Positions 46,374 to 54,619 of a DNA stretch of 64,000 bases are shown in pieces. A program made the position numbers and the translations under genes. How positions within the stretch are numbered: position 1 is the first letter of the stretch; every line of letters begins with the position of its first letter. The stretch is taken from the NCBI GenBank assembly GCA_024698715.1, contig JAILRA010000018.1, forward strand, positions 62,001 through 126,000, read 5' to 3'. The stretch comes from Lachnospiraceae bacterium. Lineage in GTDB: Bacteria > Bacillota > Clostridia > Lachnospirales > Lachnospiraceae. Under the pieces are notes generated by a model. The model did no database searches, was not told where the DNA came from, and was given only the letters and a program-made list of their open reading frames with translations.

Positions 46374-47516
46374 TTATGCATTATTCTCCGACATTGAAGA
46401 CAGTTTTCTTTTTTTATAGTCCGCAAAATTTCCATTATCGAGAGAATCTCTTATCTCTGACATCATGTTATTGTAAAAATACAGATTATGCAGAACGCAG
46501 AGTCTCATTCCGAGCATTTCTTTTGCCTTAAGAAGATGTCTTAAATAAGCTCTTGAATATCTCTGACATGTCGGACACCTGCATCCTTCTTCTATCGGAG
46601 AATCATCAAGTTCATATTTTGCGTTCATAAGATTGATCTTTCCGTGATCGGTATAAAGATGTGCATGTCTTGCATTTCTTGAAGGATAAACGCAGTCAAA
46701 GAAATCAACTCCTCTTTCGACCGCCTCAAGAATATTCTCCGGTGTACCGACACCCATCAGATAAACAGGTTTTTCCGAAGGAAGATAGGGAATAGTCTTT
46801 TCTATGATATTGTACATTTCTTCGTGAGTTTCCCCTACGGCAAGACCTCCGATCGCATATCCGGGAAGATCGAATTCGCTTATCCTTTTTGCATGCTCGA
46901 TCCTTATATCTTCAAATACAGCTCCCTGATTGATACCGAAAAGAAGCTGATCCTTATTAATGGTATCTTCCAGGGAATTAAGCCTGTTCATTTCTTTTTT
47001 GCATCTTTCGAGCCATCTGGTGGTTCTTTCTACGGAATCCGAAACATATTTCCTGTCCGCTTTGGAATTCGGACATTCATCAAATGCCATCGCAATTGTT
47101 GATGCAAGATTGGACTGGATCCTCATGCTTTCTTCCGGTCCCATGAATATCTTTCTTCCGTCCACATGTGAACTGAAAGTAACGCCTTCTTCTTTGATCT
47201 TTCTTAATGAAGCAAGCGAAAAAACCTGAAATCCGCCCGAATCGGTTAATATGGGCTTATTCCAGGACATAAATTTATGTAAACCACCGAGTGTTTTTAT
47301 CTTGTCATCACCCGGTCTAACATGAAGATGATAGGTGTTGCAGAGTTCAACCTGGGTACCGATCCTCTCGAGATCTTCGGTTGATACGGCTCCTTTTATT
47401 GCCGCCACCGTACCGACATTCATAAAAACAGGCGTTTCAATAGTACCGTGTACGGTTTCAAAACGCCCTCTTTTAGCAAAACCTTCTTTTTTTAATATCT
47501 CAAATCTTCCGTTCAT
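46374..47516 (-). CDS. tgt: tRNA-guanine (queuine) transglycosylase
   Basis: This 380-residue enzyme exchanges guanine 34 in tRNAs with GUN anticodons for preQ1. Catalytic and binding features: GTVAAIKG, ILTDSGGFQVFSL with the first catalytic Asp, GGLAVGE, FDCVYPSRNARHAH with the nucleophile Asp, and the zinc site C-R-C-PT-C followed by H in YLRHLLKA. It starts one base after the VanY-like gene stops and is followed by yajC in the classic tgt-yajC order. No queuosine precursor synthesis genes are in the window. Confidence 0.97.
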   Translation of the reverse strand: MNGRFEILKKEGFAKRGRFETVHGTIETPVFMNVGTVAAIKGAVSTEDLERIGTQVELCNTYHLHVRPGDDKIKTLGGLHKFMSWNKPILTDSGGFQVFSLASLRKIKEEGVTFSSHVDGRKIFMGPEESMRIQSNLASTIAMAFDECPNSKADRKYVSDSVERTTRWLERCKKEMNRLNSLEDTINKDQLLFGINQGAVFEDIRIEHAKRISEFDLPGYAIGGLAVGETHEEMYNIIEKTIPYLPSEKPVYLMGVGTPENILEAVERGVDFFDCVYPSRNARHAHLYTDHGKINLMNAKYELDDSPIEEGCRCPTCQRYSRAYLRHLLKAKEMLGMRLCVLHNLYFYNNMMSEIRDSLDNGNFADYKKRKLSSMSENNA

Positions 47517-47517
47517 A

Positions 47518-48381
47518 TCAATTTGAATTATTCCTTGTATTTACCATTTCCGCAAATTCTTCAAATGTCAGATTGTTAATATATATGAATTCGGCCGCAT
47601 CTTTTCCGACATATCTGAAATGCCAGGGTTCATACTGGATCTTTGTGATTTCTTCACAGCCTTCGGGATATCTTAAAATAAAGCCGTATTCATATGAATG
47701 TTCGGAAAGCCAGATGCCCGCATCGCTTTCACCGAATTCAGCATCCATCTTGTAATGATCGTCACTTAATATATCTACCGCAAGACCCGTCTGATGTTCA
47801 CTGGTCATCGGAGGAGTGACTTTCATGGAAGCCGTCTCTTCTGCCTCTTCTTTTGAAAATCCGAGTCTTTTGAAATAATTGACCTTCTTATTATAAAGAT
47901 AATTCTGTGTGTTGTAATTCCTGTAACCGGATGCCATATTCAGATATATTCCTTCTTTTTCAGCATCCGAAAACATCTCTTTAAGTTCGTCGTATATTCT
48001 TTCATCCACTTCAAAACCGTCGAATTTCTTCAATTCGCATTCAATATCGGCTTCAAGCGGATTGTCCTTGTTTACCAGTATGAGTTTCCAGTCATCCATG
48101 TCAAACTCGGCTATCTTTTTTGAAAGATTGGTCTCAAACGATTCGGGTTCATATGAAGGATTATGCGAATAATCACCCGAAGGAGCCGTATTTGCATCAA
48201 CAATATCATTGGTAAAATAAATAACACCGTTTTCATCAATGCGCATAAATTCACTTGCGTGCGAATCGTATGAAAACAAAGCAGAAACAAAAATTACGGA
48301 AATAAATAATATCAAAGATAAAACGGAACAGACCGTTTTGATAAAACTGTGATTATATTTGTTAAAAAATTTATTAAACAT
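47518..48381 (-). CDS. VanY-like D-alanyl-D-alanine carboxypeptidase (peptidase M15)
   Basis: A 287-residue exported or membrane-anchored protein with a hydrophobic N-terminal segment (about 16-38). The zinc peptidase motifs are SEHQTGLAVD (194-203; H196 and D203 as ligands) and EPWHFRY (251-257; catalytic E251 and ligand H254). It would trim the terminal D-Ala of peptidoglycan stem peptides outside the cell. VanY-type enzymes can confer glycopeptide tolerance when part of a van cluster, but no vanH, vanA or vanX is present here, so a housekeeping wall-remodelling role is more likely. Confidence 0.92.
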   Translation of the reverse strand: MFNKFFNKYNHSFIKTVCSVLSLILFISVIFVSALFSYDSHASEFMRIDENGVIYFTNDIVDANTAPSGDYSHNPSYEPESFETNLSKKIAEFDMDDWKLILVNKDNPLEADIECELKKFDGFEVDERIYDELKEMFSDAEKEGIYLNMASGYRNYNTQNYLYNKKVNYFKRLGFSKEEAEETASMKVTPPMTSEHQTGLAVDILSDDHYKMDAEFGESDAGIWLSEHSYEYGFILRYPEGCEEITKIQYEPWHFRYVGKDAAEFIYINNLTFEEFAEMVNTRNNSN

Positions 48382-48410
48382 TTTGGTTCTTTCGATTATG
48401 TTACTTTTAT

Positions 48411-49466
48411 TTATTTAATGCCTTTAAATATCACGCAGTTGGGATAATCGATCTTAACTTCCTTCGCGCACATCGACAAAAGACCTTTTTCGAGATCTAC
48501 ATTAAAAAACGTCAGCGTACTTGACTCGTGATTGAGTGATACAAGATGTTTCATATCAGGGAATAAAGCAGCATCCTTGGGATATGTACCGCTTATCGGA
48601 AGCCAGAGGATCTTTGTGAGCATTCCGCTTTCATTATCTCTTTTAAATATCTCAACCGAATTGTCACCGGCACTCGAAGTGATTATATAATCCCTGTTCT
48701 CACTGAATTTAAGAGCTCTCGAAACTGACATCGACGCATGATAATTATCAACGGTATTGATGGACTGAATCTTTTCAAATTCAGGGTATCCGGAATCAAG
48801 ACATGTGTATGTGAAAACATCAACTGAATTTGCCATCTCGTTCAAAACATAAACATATCTGTTGTCCACGGAAAAGATCATATGACGCGGACCCGAATTT
48901 ACATCGCTTCTTATTATATCTACGGGTTTAAGTTTTCCTGTCAAATAGTTGAGAGCATAAACATTTATATGATCCATACCCGTATCGGATGCGAGAAGGA
49001 ATTTATTGTCCCTTGACATTTTAACGCAGCTGACATGGGGAACGTAAGATCTGTCCGAAACCTCTCCCATTCCCTGAACATAGATCTCATCGGTGATCTC
49101 TCCGACAGCTCCGTCTTCACCTACTCTTAATACAGTGATCTTTCCGTCATGATATCCTGCAACAAAGAGAAATCTGTCTGTATAATCAGTGGATAGATAA
49201 CAGCCTCTCATACCGTTAATGGATGCAAAATTGATCTCATCCAGATTTCCGTCCGAATCGATCTCGTAACTTTTAACGCCCATATCGGTAATGGAGAAAA
49301 GGAACTGATCGTTATGCGAGCAGGTAAGATAGGAAGAATTGGATATTTCAAGAGAATTTCTATATACAAAAGTCCCTTTTTCCATATCCACATCATAAAC
49401 TGTTATTCCTTTTTTATTTCTTTTTGTATAACTCGATACATATGCAACATATTTTTCAAAATTCAT
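48411..49466 (-). CDS. Lactonase-family seven-bladed beta-propeller protein
   Basis: This 351-residue soluble protein matches the lactonase (6-phosphogluconolactonase, YkgB) family: repeated blades with GITVYDVDMEKGTF, a SGPRHMIFSVDNRYVYVLNEMANSVDVF segment (split) carrying the conserved Pro-Arg-His and Asn-Glu, and YPKDAALFPDMKHL. Some members hydrolyse 6-phosphogluconolactone; many are uncharacterised. No other pentose phosphate gene is nearby, so the substrate is uncertain. The gene is transcribed away from potA across a 151-base divergent region. Confidence 0.82.
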   Translation of the reverse strand: MNFEKYVAYVSSYTKRNKKGITVYDVDMEKGTFVYRNSLEISNSSYLTCSHNDQFLFSITDMGVKSYEIDSDGNLDEINFASINGMRGCYLSTDYTDRFLFVAGYHDGKITVLRVGEDGAVGEITDEIYVQGMGEVSDRSYVPHVSCVKMSRDNKFLLASDTGMDHINVYALNYLTGKLKPVDIIRSDVNSGPRHMIFSVDNRYVYVLNEMANSVDVFTYTCLDSGYPEFEKIQSINTVDNYHASMSVSRALKFSENRDYIITSSAGDNSVEIFKRDNESGMLTKILWLPISGTYPKDAALFPDMKHLVSLNHESSTLTFFNVDLEKGLLSMCAKEVKIDYPNCVIFKGIK

Positions 49467-49536
49467 AACTTAACCCCGTCAATAGTTTAAACATACGAAT
49501 TTAAAGATTCTTTTTATTCATGAAATATGAATTTGA

Positions 49537-49565
49537 TTTACATAATAGCACAAATCGTATAAAAT
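49537..49565 (+). promoter_or_regulatory. Predicted sigma-A promoter of potABC
   Basis: TTTACA (49537-49542) and TAAAAT (49560-49565) are separated by 17 bases, about 50 bases before the potA ATG. Each hexamer matches consensus at five of six bases. The same intergenic region must hold the promoter of the divergent lactonase gene, which I could not place with confidence. Confidence 0.65.
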
Positions 49566-49617
49566 ATAAAATGTTTTTCGTAATTATATATATTTCACTT
49601 AAAGAAACGGAGTAAAA

Positions 49618-50691
49618 ATGAGCAATAAACTGATAAATCTCGAAAATATTTCCAAATCATACGACAATCATCTTGTTCTTGATGAAATGAATCTGTATAT
49701 TCGCGAAAACGAATTTGTCACGCTTTTAGGTCCTTCCGGATGCGGAAAGACTACTACTCTGCGTATTCTGGGCGGTTTTGAGTCTCCCGACACCGGTCGT
49801 GTTATTTTTGACGGCAAGGACATTACGAAAATGCCGGCATATAAAAGACAGTTAAATACCGTATTTCAGAAATATGCTCTTTTTACCCATATGAACATAG
49901 CCGAAAACATTGCTTTCGGTCTTAAGATCAAAAACAAATCCAAATCTTACATAAACGATAAGATCAAATACGCTCTTAAACTCGTTAACCTTGAAGGATA
50001 TGAAAACAGAATGCCCGATTCGCTTTCCGGTGGTCAGCAGCAAAGGATTGCCATCGCAAGAGCCATAGTAAACGAGCCCAAAGTTCTTCTTTTGGATGAA
50101 CCTCTGGGCGCACTGGACCTTAAGCTCAGACAGGACATGCAGTATGAACTTATCCGACTTAAGAACGAACTAGGCATCACATTTATATATGTAACTCACG
50201 ATCAGGAAGAAGCTCTTACCATGTCCGATACGATCGTAGTAATGAATCAGGGCTATATCCAGCAGATCGGAACTCCCGAAATGATCTACAATGAACCTGA
50301 AAATGCATTCGTTGCCGATTTCATCGGAGATTCAAACATAATCGATTCGATAATGATCCGTGATGAACTTGTTGAGATACTCGGAACCAAATTTGCATGC
50401 GTGGATAAAGGTTTCGGCGAGAACGTACATGTCGACGTTGTTATAAGACCTGAAGACATAGAACTTGTAGCTCCCGAAGACGGAACCATTCAGGGTGAGG
50501 TCACTCATATCATATTTAAAGGTGTACATTATGAAATGGAAGTAATGGCCAACGGTTTCGAATGGCTCGTTCATTCCACGAAGATGTTCCCCGTAGGTGA
50601 AAAAGTCGGCATCAAAGTCGATCCTTTCAATATTCAGATAATGAACAAACCCGAAAGTGAAGACGAGGAGGCAGTTCAAATTGAAGAATAA
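49618..50691 (+). CDS. potA: Spermidine/putrescine ABC transporter ATPase
   Basis: This 357-residue ATPase powers polyamine import. It has Walker [10 protein letters not shown] (38-46), signature LSGGQ (136-140), Walker B VLLLDE (156-161), the VTHDQEEAL switch and a C-terminal TOBE domain (about 270-345). Its place before two PotB/PotC permeases and a PotD-type lipoprotein fixes the assignment. The ribosome-binding site is CGGAG. The end of the gene holds the AGGAGG that serves potB. Confidence 0.95.
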   Translation: MSNKLINLENISKSYDNHLVLDEMNLYIRENEFVTLLGPSGCGKTTTLRILGGFESPDTGRVIFDGKDITKMPAYKRQLNTVFQKYALFTHMNIAENIAFGLKIKNKSKSYINDKIKYALKLVNLEGYENRMPDSLSGGQQQRIAIARAIVNEPKVLLLDEPLGALDLKLRQDMQYELIRLKNELGITFIYVTHDQEEALTMSDTIVVMNQGYIQQIGTPEMIYNEPENAFVADFIGDSNIIDSIMIRDELVEILGTKFACVDKGFGENVHVDVVIRPEDIELVAPEDGTIQGEVTHIIFKGVHYEMEVMANGFEWLVHSTKMFPVGEKVGIKVDPFNIQIMNKPESEDEEAVQIEE

Positions 50692-51502
50692 GTTTTTCAA
50701 ATGGCTCTCACTGCCTTATATAATATGGTCCGTCGGTTTTATCATAATTCCTTTGATTATGGTATTTTATTTTGGTCTGACAAACAAGAACGGTTCATTT
50801 ACTTTTTCGAACATAACCAGCATTGCTCTGCCCGTTCATTTTAAATCACTGCTTATCGCTTTACTGCTTTCGCTCATAAGTACGATAATCTGTCTTTTAC
50901 TCTCATATCCGCTTGCAATGATCCTTTCGAATATGAAGTCGGGCAACAATAAACTTATGATCCTTGTTTTTGTACTGCCCATGTGGATGAATTTCCTTTT
51001 AAGAACACTCGCATGGCAGACGCTTCTTGAAAATGAGGGCGTTATCAATACGATATTTAGGTTTGTTCATCTTCCCGCTTTGAAGATAATCAACACACCA
51101 TATGCCATTGTATTCGGTATGATATACAACTTTCTGCCCTTTATGGTTCTTCCTATTTACAACGTTCTATGTAAAATAGATAAGAATCTGTTAAATGCAG
51201 CAAGGGATCTCGGTGCAAATGAAGTCCAGACATTTTTAAAAGTAACTTTACCCCTGAGCGTTCCCGGTATCATTTCGGGTATCACCATGGTTTTCATTCC
51301 CGCACTCACTACATTCGTTATTTCAGACCTGCTTGGCGGAAGCAAGATCCTTTTGATAGGAAATGTTATCGAACAGGAATTTACGCTCAATTCAAACTGG
51401 CATCTCGGTTCCGGACTTTCAATCGTTTTGATGCTCTTTATCGTCATCTCCATGATAATTTCCGTTATATTTGATAAAGACGGAGAAGGGAGTGCGTTAT
51501 AA
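50681..51502 (+). CDS. potB: Spermidine/putrescine ABC transporter permease PotB
   Basis: This 273-residue permease has six membrane helices and the binding-protein-dependent transport motif [27 protein letters not shown] (in part), which contacts the ATPase. The start is chosen as TTG at 50681: it has GAGGAGG nine bases upstream and places the first helix correctly. An in-frame GTG at 50657 has no ribosome-binding site and overlaps potA further. The stop overlaps the potC ATG by one base. Confidence 0.93.
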   Translation: MKNKFFKWLSLPYIIWSVGFIIIPLIMVFYFGLTNKNGSFTFSNITSIALPVHFKSLLIALLLSLISTIICLLLSYPLAMILSNMKSGNNKLMILVFVLPMWMNFLLRTLAWQTLLENEGVINTIFRFVHLPALKIINTPYAIVFGMIYNFLPFMVLPIYNVLCKIDKNLLNAARDLGANEVQTFLKVTLPLSVPGIISGITMVFIPALTTFVISDLLGGSKILLIGNVIEQEFTLNSNWHLGSGLSIVLMLFIVISMIISVIFDKDGEGSAL

Positions 51503-52290
51503 TGGCAAATGTATTAAAGAAAATATATACAGCTCTTATCTTCATATTCCTTTATGCTCCGATGGTCGTACTGATCGTTTTATCTTTTAATGCTTCAAAA
51601 TCAAGATCCAAATGGGGCGGATTCACATTTAAATGGTATGCAAATCTGTTTTCTGATTCATCCATTATGGAAGCTTTGGGAACCACTCTTCTTCTGGCTT
51701 TGCTCTCGGCTTTCATTTCAACGTTCATCGGAACAATTGCAGCCATTTCCATTATGAGTTTCAAAAAAGGTATGAGAACACTAATGATCGGAATCACAAA
51801 CATCCCGATGCTTAACGCCGAGATAGTAACCGGTATATCACTGATGCTTCTCTTTATCTTCTTTAATGTAAAATTCGGATTCACCACCATTCTGCTCGCG
51901 CATATTACATTTAATATACCTTATGTGATACTGAGCGTCCTTCCGAGGATAAAGCAGCTCAATCCTTCGGCGTACGAAGCCGCAATGGATCTTGGTGCTT
52001 CTCCGTTTAAAGCATTCATGAAGGTTGTTTTCCCCGATATCCTTCCGGGCGTTTTTTCGGGAATGCTCATGGCATTTACAATGAGTATAGATGATTTTAT
52101 TATCACTCACTTTACAAAAGGTGCCGGTGTTGACACATTGTCGACGAAGATCTATTCACAGGTAAGAAAAGGTATCGATCCGAAAATGTATGCTCTCTCT
52201 TCCATCATATTCATCACGGTTCTGATACTGCTCATTCTGGTTAATCTTTTACCGAATGCGGGTAAATCATCATCGCATACAAAAAAATAA
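51502..52290 (+). CDS. potC: Spermidine/putrescine ABC transporter permease PotC
   Basis: This 262-residue permease has six membrane helices and the EAA-type loop SAYEAAMDLGASPFKAFMKVVFPDILPG (in part). The PotC-typical GGFTFKWYANLF and FTMSIDDFIITHFT are present. It pairs with PotB to form the channel. Translation is coupled to potB, and GGGAG lies nine bases before the ATG. A 133-base gap with a promoter and a hairpin separates it from potD. Confidence 0.94.
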   Translation: MANVLKKIYTALIFIFLYAPMVVLIVLSFNASKSRSKWGGFTFKWYANLFSDSSIMEALGTTLLLALLSAFISTFIGTIAAISIMSFKKGMRTLMIGITNIPMLNAEIVTGISLMLLFIFFNVKFGFTTILLAHITFNIPYVILSVLPRIKQLNPSAYEAAMDLGASPFKAFMKVVFPDILPGVFSGMLMAFTMSIDDFIITHFTKGAGVDTLSTKIYSQVRKGIDPKMYALSSIIFITVLILLILVNLLPNAGKSSSHTKK

Positions 52291-52337
52291 GGAATATATC
52301 CTTATTAGATGATGTGAATAAAAGATTTAAATAATTA

Positions 52338-52365
52338 TTGATTATATATTTTTTTATGTTATATT
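52338..52365 (+). promoter_or_regulatory. Predicted internal promoter before potD
   Basis: TTGATT (52338-52343) and TATATT (52360-52365) are separated by 16 bases. Transcripts would start at about 52372, inside the left arm of the following hairpin, and so would carry potD with only part of that hairpin. Confidence 0.5.
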
Positions 52366-52403
52366 AGATTTTGATGCTTTCATCAGAATCTAATTTTTTA
52401 TTT
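52364..52403 (+). terminator. Hairpin terminator or attenuator between potC and potD
   Basis: A 13-base-pair stem (52364-52376 with 52381-52393, one T-G wobble) with a CTTT loop is followed by TTTTTTATTT. The GGGAGG ribosome-binding site of potD begins directly after the T tract. It has the form of an intrinsic terminator, but the stem is AT-rich, so leakage is likely. Confidence 0.7.
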
Positions 52404-52423
52404 AGGGAGGAAAAGAAAAAGAA

Positions 52424-53476
52424 TTGAAAAAAGTGTTTTTGTTTGGTTTACTTGCAACTTTAACGATGCTTCCTTTGTTTGGTTGTGGCAACGCTTATGA
52501 AAACGGTGAAGTCTATGTTTACAATTGGGGTGAATATATCGATCCCGATGTCATAGAAATGTTTGAAAAAGACTGTAAGATTAAAGTTATTTATGATGAA
52601 TACGAAACAAATGAAATGATGTATCCCAAAGTCGAAGCCGGCGCTGTAGAATACGATGTCGTTTGTCCGTCCGATTATATGATCAAGAAGATGATCGACA
52701 ACGACATGCTTGCAGAACTCAATTGGGCAAATATACCCGAATCAAAGAATATCGGAGCTCAGTATTTCGAAACAAGCGAAGAATTCGATCCCGGAAACAA
52801 ATATTCAGTTCCTTACTGCTGGGGGACCGTTGGTATATTATACAACAAATCGATGGTCGACGAACCCATCACAAAATGGGAACAGCTTTGGGATCCCAAA
52901 TATAAAAACCAGATACTCATGCAGAATTCAGTAAGAGATGCATTCATGGTCGCACTCAAATTAAACGGATATTCAATGAATTCAACAAATATCGATGAAC
53001 TGCAGACGGCAAAGAAATCTCTTTTGGAACAAAAACCCCTTGTTCAGGCATATGTAGTCGATCAGGTAAGAGACAAAATGATCGGTAACGAGGCTGCGAT
53101 CGGAGTCATCTATTCGGGTGAAGCGATCTATACACAGAGAGAAAACGATAATCTCGTATATGTTATCCCTGAAGAAGGAACAAATGTATGGATCGATTCA
53201 TGGGTAATCCTTAAGAATTCAAAGAATAAGGAAAATGCAGAGAAATTTATTAATTATATGTGCAAACCCGAGATCGCTTTAAAGAATTTCGATTTCATCA
53301 CATACTCCACCCCCAATGATGCTGCAAGAGCATTAATTGAAGATGAAGATATAAGAAATTCCGAAATAGCTTTTCCCGATCTTTCCAAGTATAACAATCT
53401 TGAAACATATGTTTATCTCGGAGAAGACGGCGATGAATTATATAATTCGCTCTGGAAAGAAGTTAAATCCGAATAA
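52424..53476 (+). CDS. potD: Polyamine ABC transporter substrate-binding lipoprotein
   Basis: This 350-residue protein captures spermidine or putrescine outside the membrane. It has a lipoprotein signal (residues 1-20, hydrophobic, with LFG before C21) and the PotD opening VYVYNWGEYIDPDVI, VCPSDYMIKKMI, PYCWGTVGILYNK and the late DSWVILKNSKNKENAEKFINY. The start is TTG at 52424, 13 bases after GGGAGG, which is a long spacing; the next in-frame ATG would cut into the signal peptide. A bidirectional terminator follows. Ligand preference cannot be judged. Confidence 0.94.
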   Translation: MKKVFLFGLLATLTMLPLFGCGNAYENGEVYVYNWGEYIDPDVIEMFEKDCKIKVIYDEYETNEMMYPKVEAGAVEYDVVCPSDYMIKKMIDNDMLAELNWANIPESKNIGAQYFETSEEFDPGNKYSVPYCWGTVGILYNKSMVDEPITKWEQLWDPKYKNQILMQNSVRDAFMVALKLNGYSMNSTNIDELQTAKKSLLEQKPLVQAYVVDQVRDKMIGNEAAIGVIYSGEAIYTQRENDNLVYVIPEEGTNVWIDSWVILKNSKNKENAEKFINYMCKPEIALKNFDFITYSTPNDAARALIEDEDIRNSEIAFPDLSKYNNLETYVYLGEDGDELYNSLWKEVKSE

Positions 53477-53490
53477 TATTAAAAGACATA

Positions 53491-53527
53491 AAAAATAACA
53501 GCCGGCGATCGCCGACTGTTATTTTTA
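53491..53527. terminator. Bidirectional intrinsic terminator between potD and trpS
   Basis: A long palindrome, AATAACAG-C-CGGCGATCGCCG-A-CTGTTATT, flanked by A-rich and T-rich runs, sits between the converging potD and trpS genes, and can end transcription from both sides. Confidence 0.9.
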
Positions 53528-53536
53528 TATGTATGA

Positions 53537-54541
53537 TCATCTGATCTTCTCGTTAAAACCAACTTTCTTCTGAACTTTTCTTAAAGTCTTATTAGAAAAA
53601 TACTGAGCTTTTTCCGCATTATTCTTAACAATACCGTCAAGATATGCCTTATCCTTTAAAATATCGGCATGACGGCTCTGAAGAGGTGCAAGGATATCCG
53701 CTACAGTCTCTCCCACTGCAAGTTTGAAATCGCCGTATCCTTTGCCGTCAAATTCTTTTTCGACATCTTCAAAAGATTTACCTGTACAAGCCGAATATAT
53801 CTCAATAAGATTCGAAACACCGGGCTGTTCTTCGTTATGCTTAACCTGAGCCATTGAATCGGTTACGGCACGTTTGAATTTACGAATGATCGTATCCCTG
53901 TCATCCGTAAGATAGATCGAAGCATTGGGATTTTCATCCGACTTTGACATTTTTTTGGAAGGATCCTGAAGCGACATAATCTTTGCTCCGGTCTTTCCGA
54001 TAAAAGGCTCGGGTATCGTGAACACATCGCCGTATACGGAATTGAATCTCTGTGCTATATCTCTTGTAAGTTCAAGATGCTGAAGCTGATCGATACCTAC
54101 GGGAACAACATCCGTCTGATAAAGAAGAATGTCTGCAGCCATAAGAACGGGATACGTAAAGAGTCCGGCATTGATATTGTCTGCATGTTTTGCGGATTTA
54201 TCCTTAAACTGCGTCATTCTGTTCAGTTCGCCCATATAAGTGAAGCAGGATAAGATCCATGATAATTCGGCATGTCCCGAAACATGTGACTGATAATATA
54301 TACAGTTCTTTTCGGGATCGAGTCCTGCGGCAATATACAGTGCAAGAAGATTCTTTGCTTTCTGTCTGAATTCCGCGGGATCCTGTCTTACCGTGATCGA
54401 ATGAAGATCCACTACCGAATAAAAGCATTCGTATTCATCCGATAATTTAACCCAGTTCTTGAGTGCTCCGAGATAATTACCGAGTGTCAGATTACCGGTA
54501 GCCTGCATTCCCGAAAATAAAACTTTTTTGTTGTCAATCAT
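53537..54541 (-). CDS. trpS: Tryptophan-tRNA ligase
   Basis: This 334-residue class I synthetase charges tRNA-Trp. The HIGH-like motif is in GNLTLGNYLGA, the KMSKS motif in KKMSKSDENP, and MAADILLYQTDVVPVG and DQLQHLELTRDIA are typical. The ATG at 54541 gives the standard start MIDNKKVLFSGMQ; the open frame continues 21 codons further upstream but without a ribosome-binding site. The 78-base gap upstream is too short for a T-box leader. Confidence 0.97.
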   Translation of the reverse strand: MIDNKKVLFSGMQATGNLTLGNYLGALKNWVKLSDEYECFYSVVDLHSITVRQDPAEFRQKAKNLLALYIAAGLDPEKNCIYYQSHVSGHAELSWILSCFTYMGELNRMTQFKDKSAKHADNINAGLFTYPVLMAADILLYQTDVVPVGIDQLQHLELTRDIAQRFNSVYGDVFTIPEPFIGKTGAKIMSLQDPSKKMSKSDENPNASIYLTDDRDTIIRKFKRAVTDSMAQVKHNEEQPGVSNLIEIYSACTGKSFEDVEKEFDGKGYGDFKLAVGETVADILAPLQSRHADILKDKAYLDGIVKNNAEKAQYFSNKTLRKVQKKVGFNEKIR

Positions 54542-54583
54542 TTTTATACCATCTTTCGTAATTTTATTTTTCAAAATAATAAT

Positions 54584-54612
54584 TTTATACATCAAAAGAA
54601 ACAATTTCGCAA
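54584..54612 (-). promoter_or_regulatory. Predicted promoter of trpS
   Basis: On the minus strand TTGCGA (54607-54612) and TATAAA (54584-54589) are separated by 17 bases, about 43 bases before the trpS ATG. Consensus match is four of six for the -35 and five of six for the -10. Confidence 0.6.
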
Positions 54613-54619
54613 GGAAAAA

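Noticed and set aside
47518..48381. Glycopeptide-resistance vanY
   Set aside because: No vanH, vanA/B, vanX or vanRS is near; the protein is a general M15-type carboxypeptidase.
51483..51490. GAGAAGGG, the Bacillus SpoIIIE recognition octamer
   Set aside because: I noticed one copy, inside potB; a single occurrence is expected by chance and says nothing about chromosome polarity.
54542..54619. T-box leader before trpS
   Set aside because: The gap is 78 bases, has no T-box AGGGTGG-like motif or antiterminator, and is explained by an ordinary promoter.
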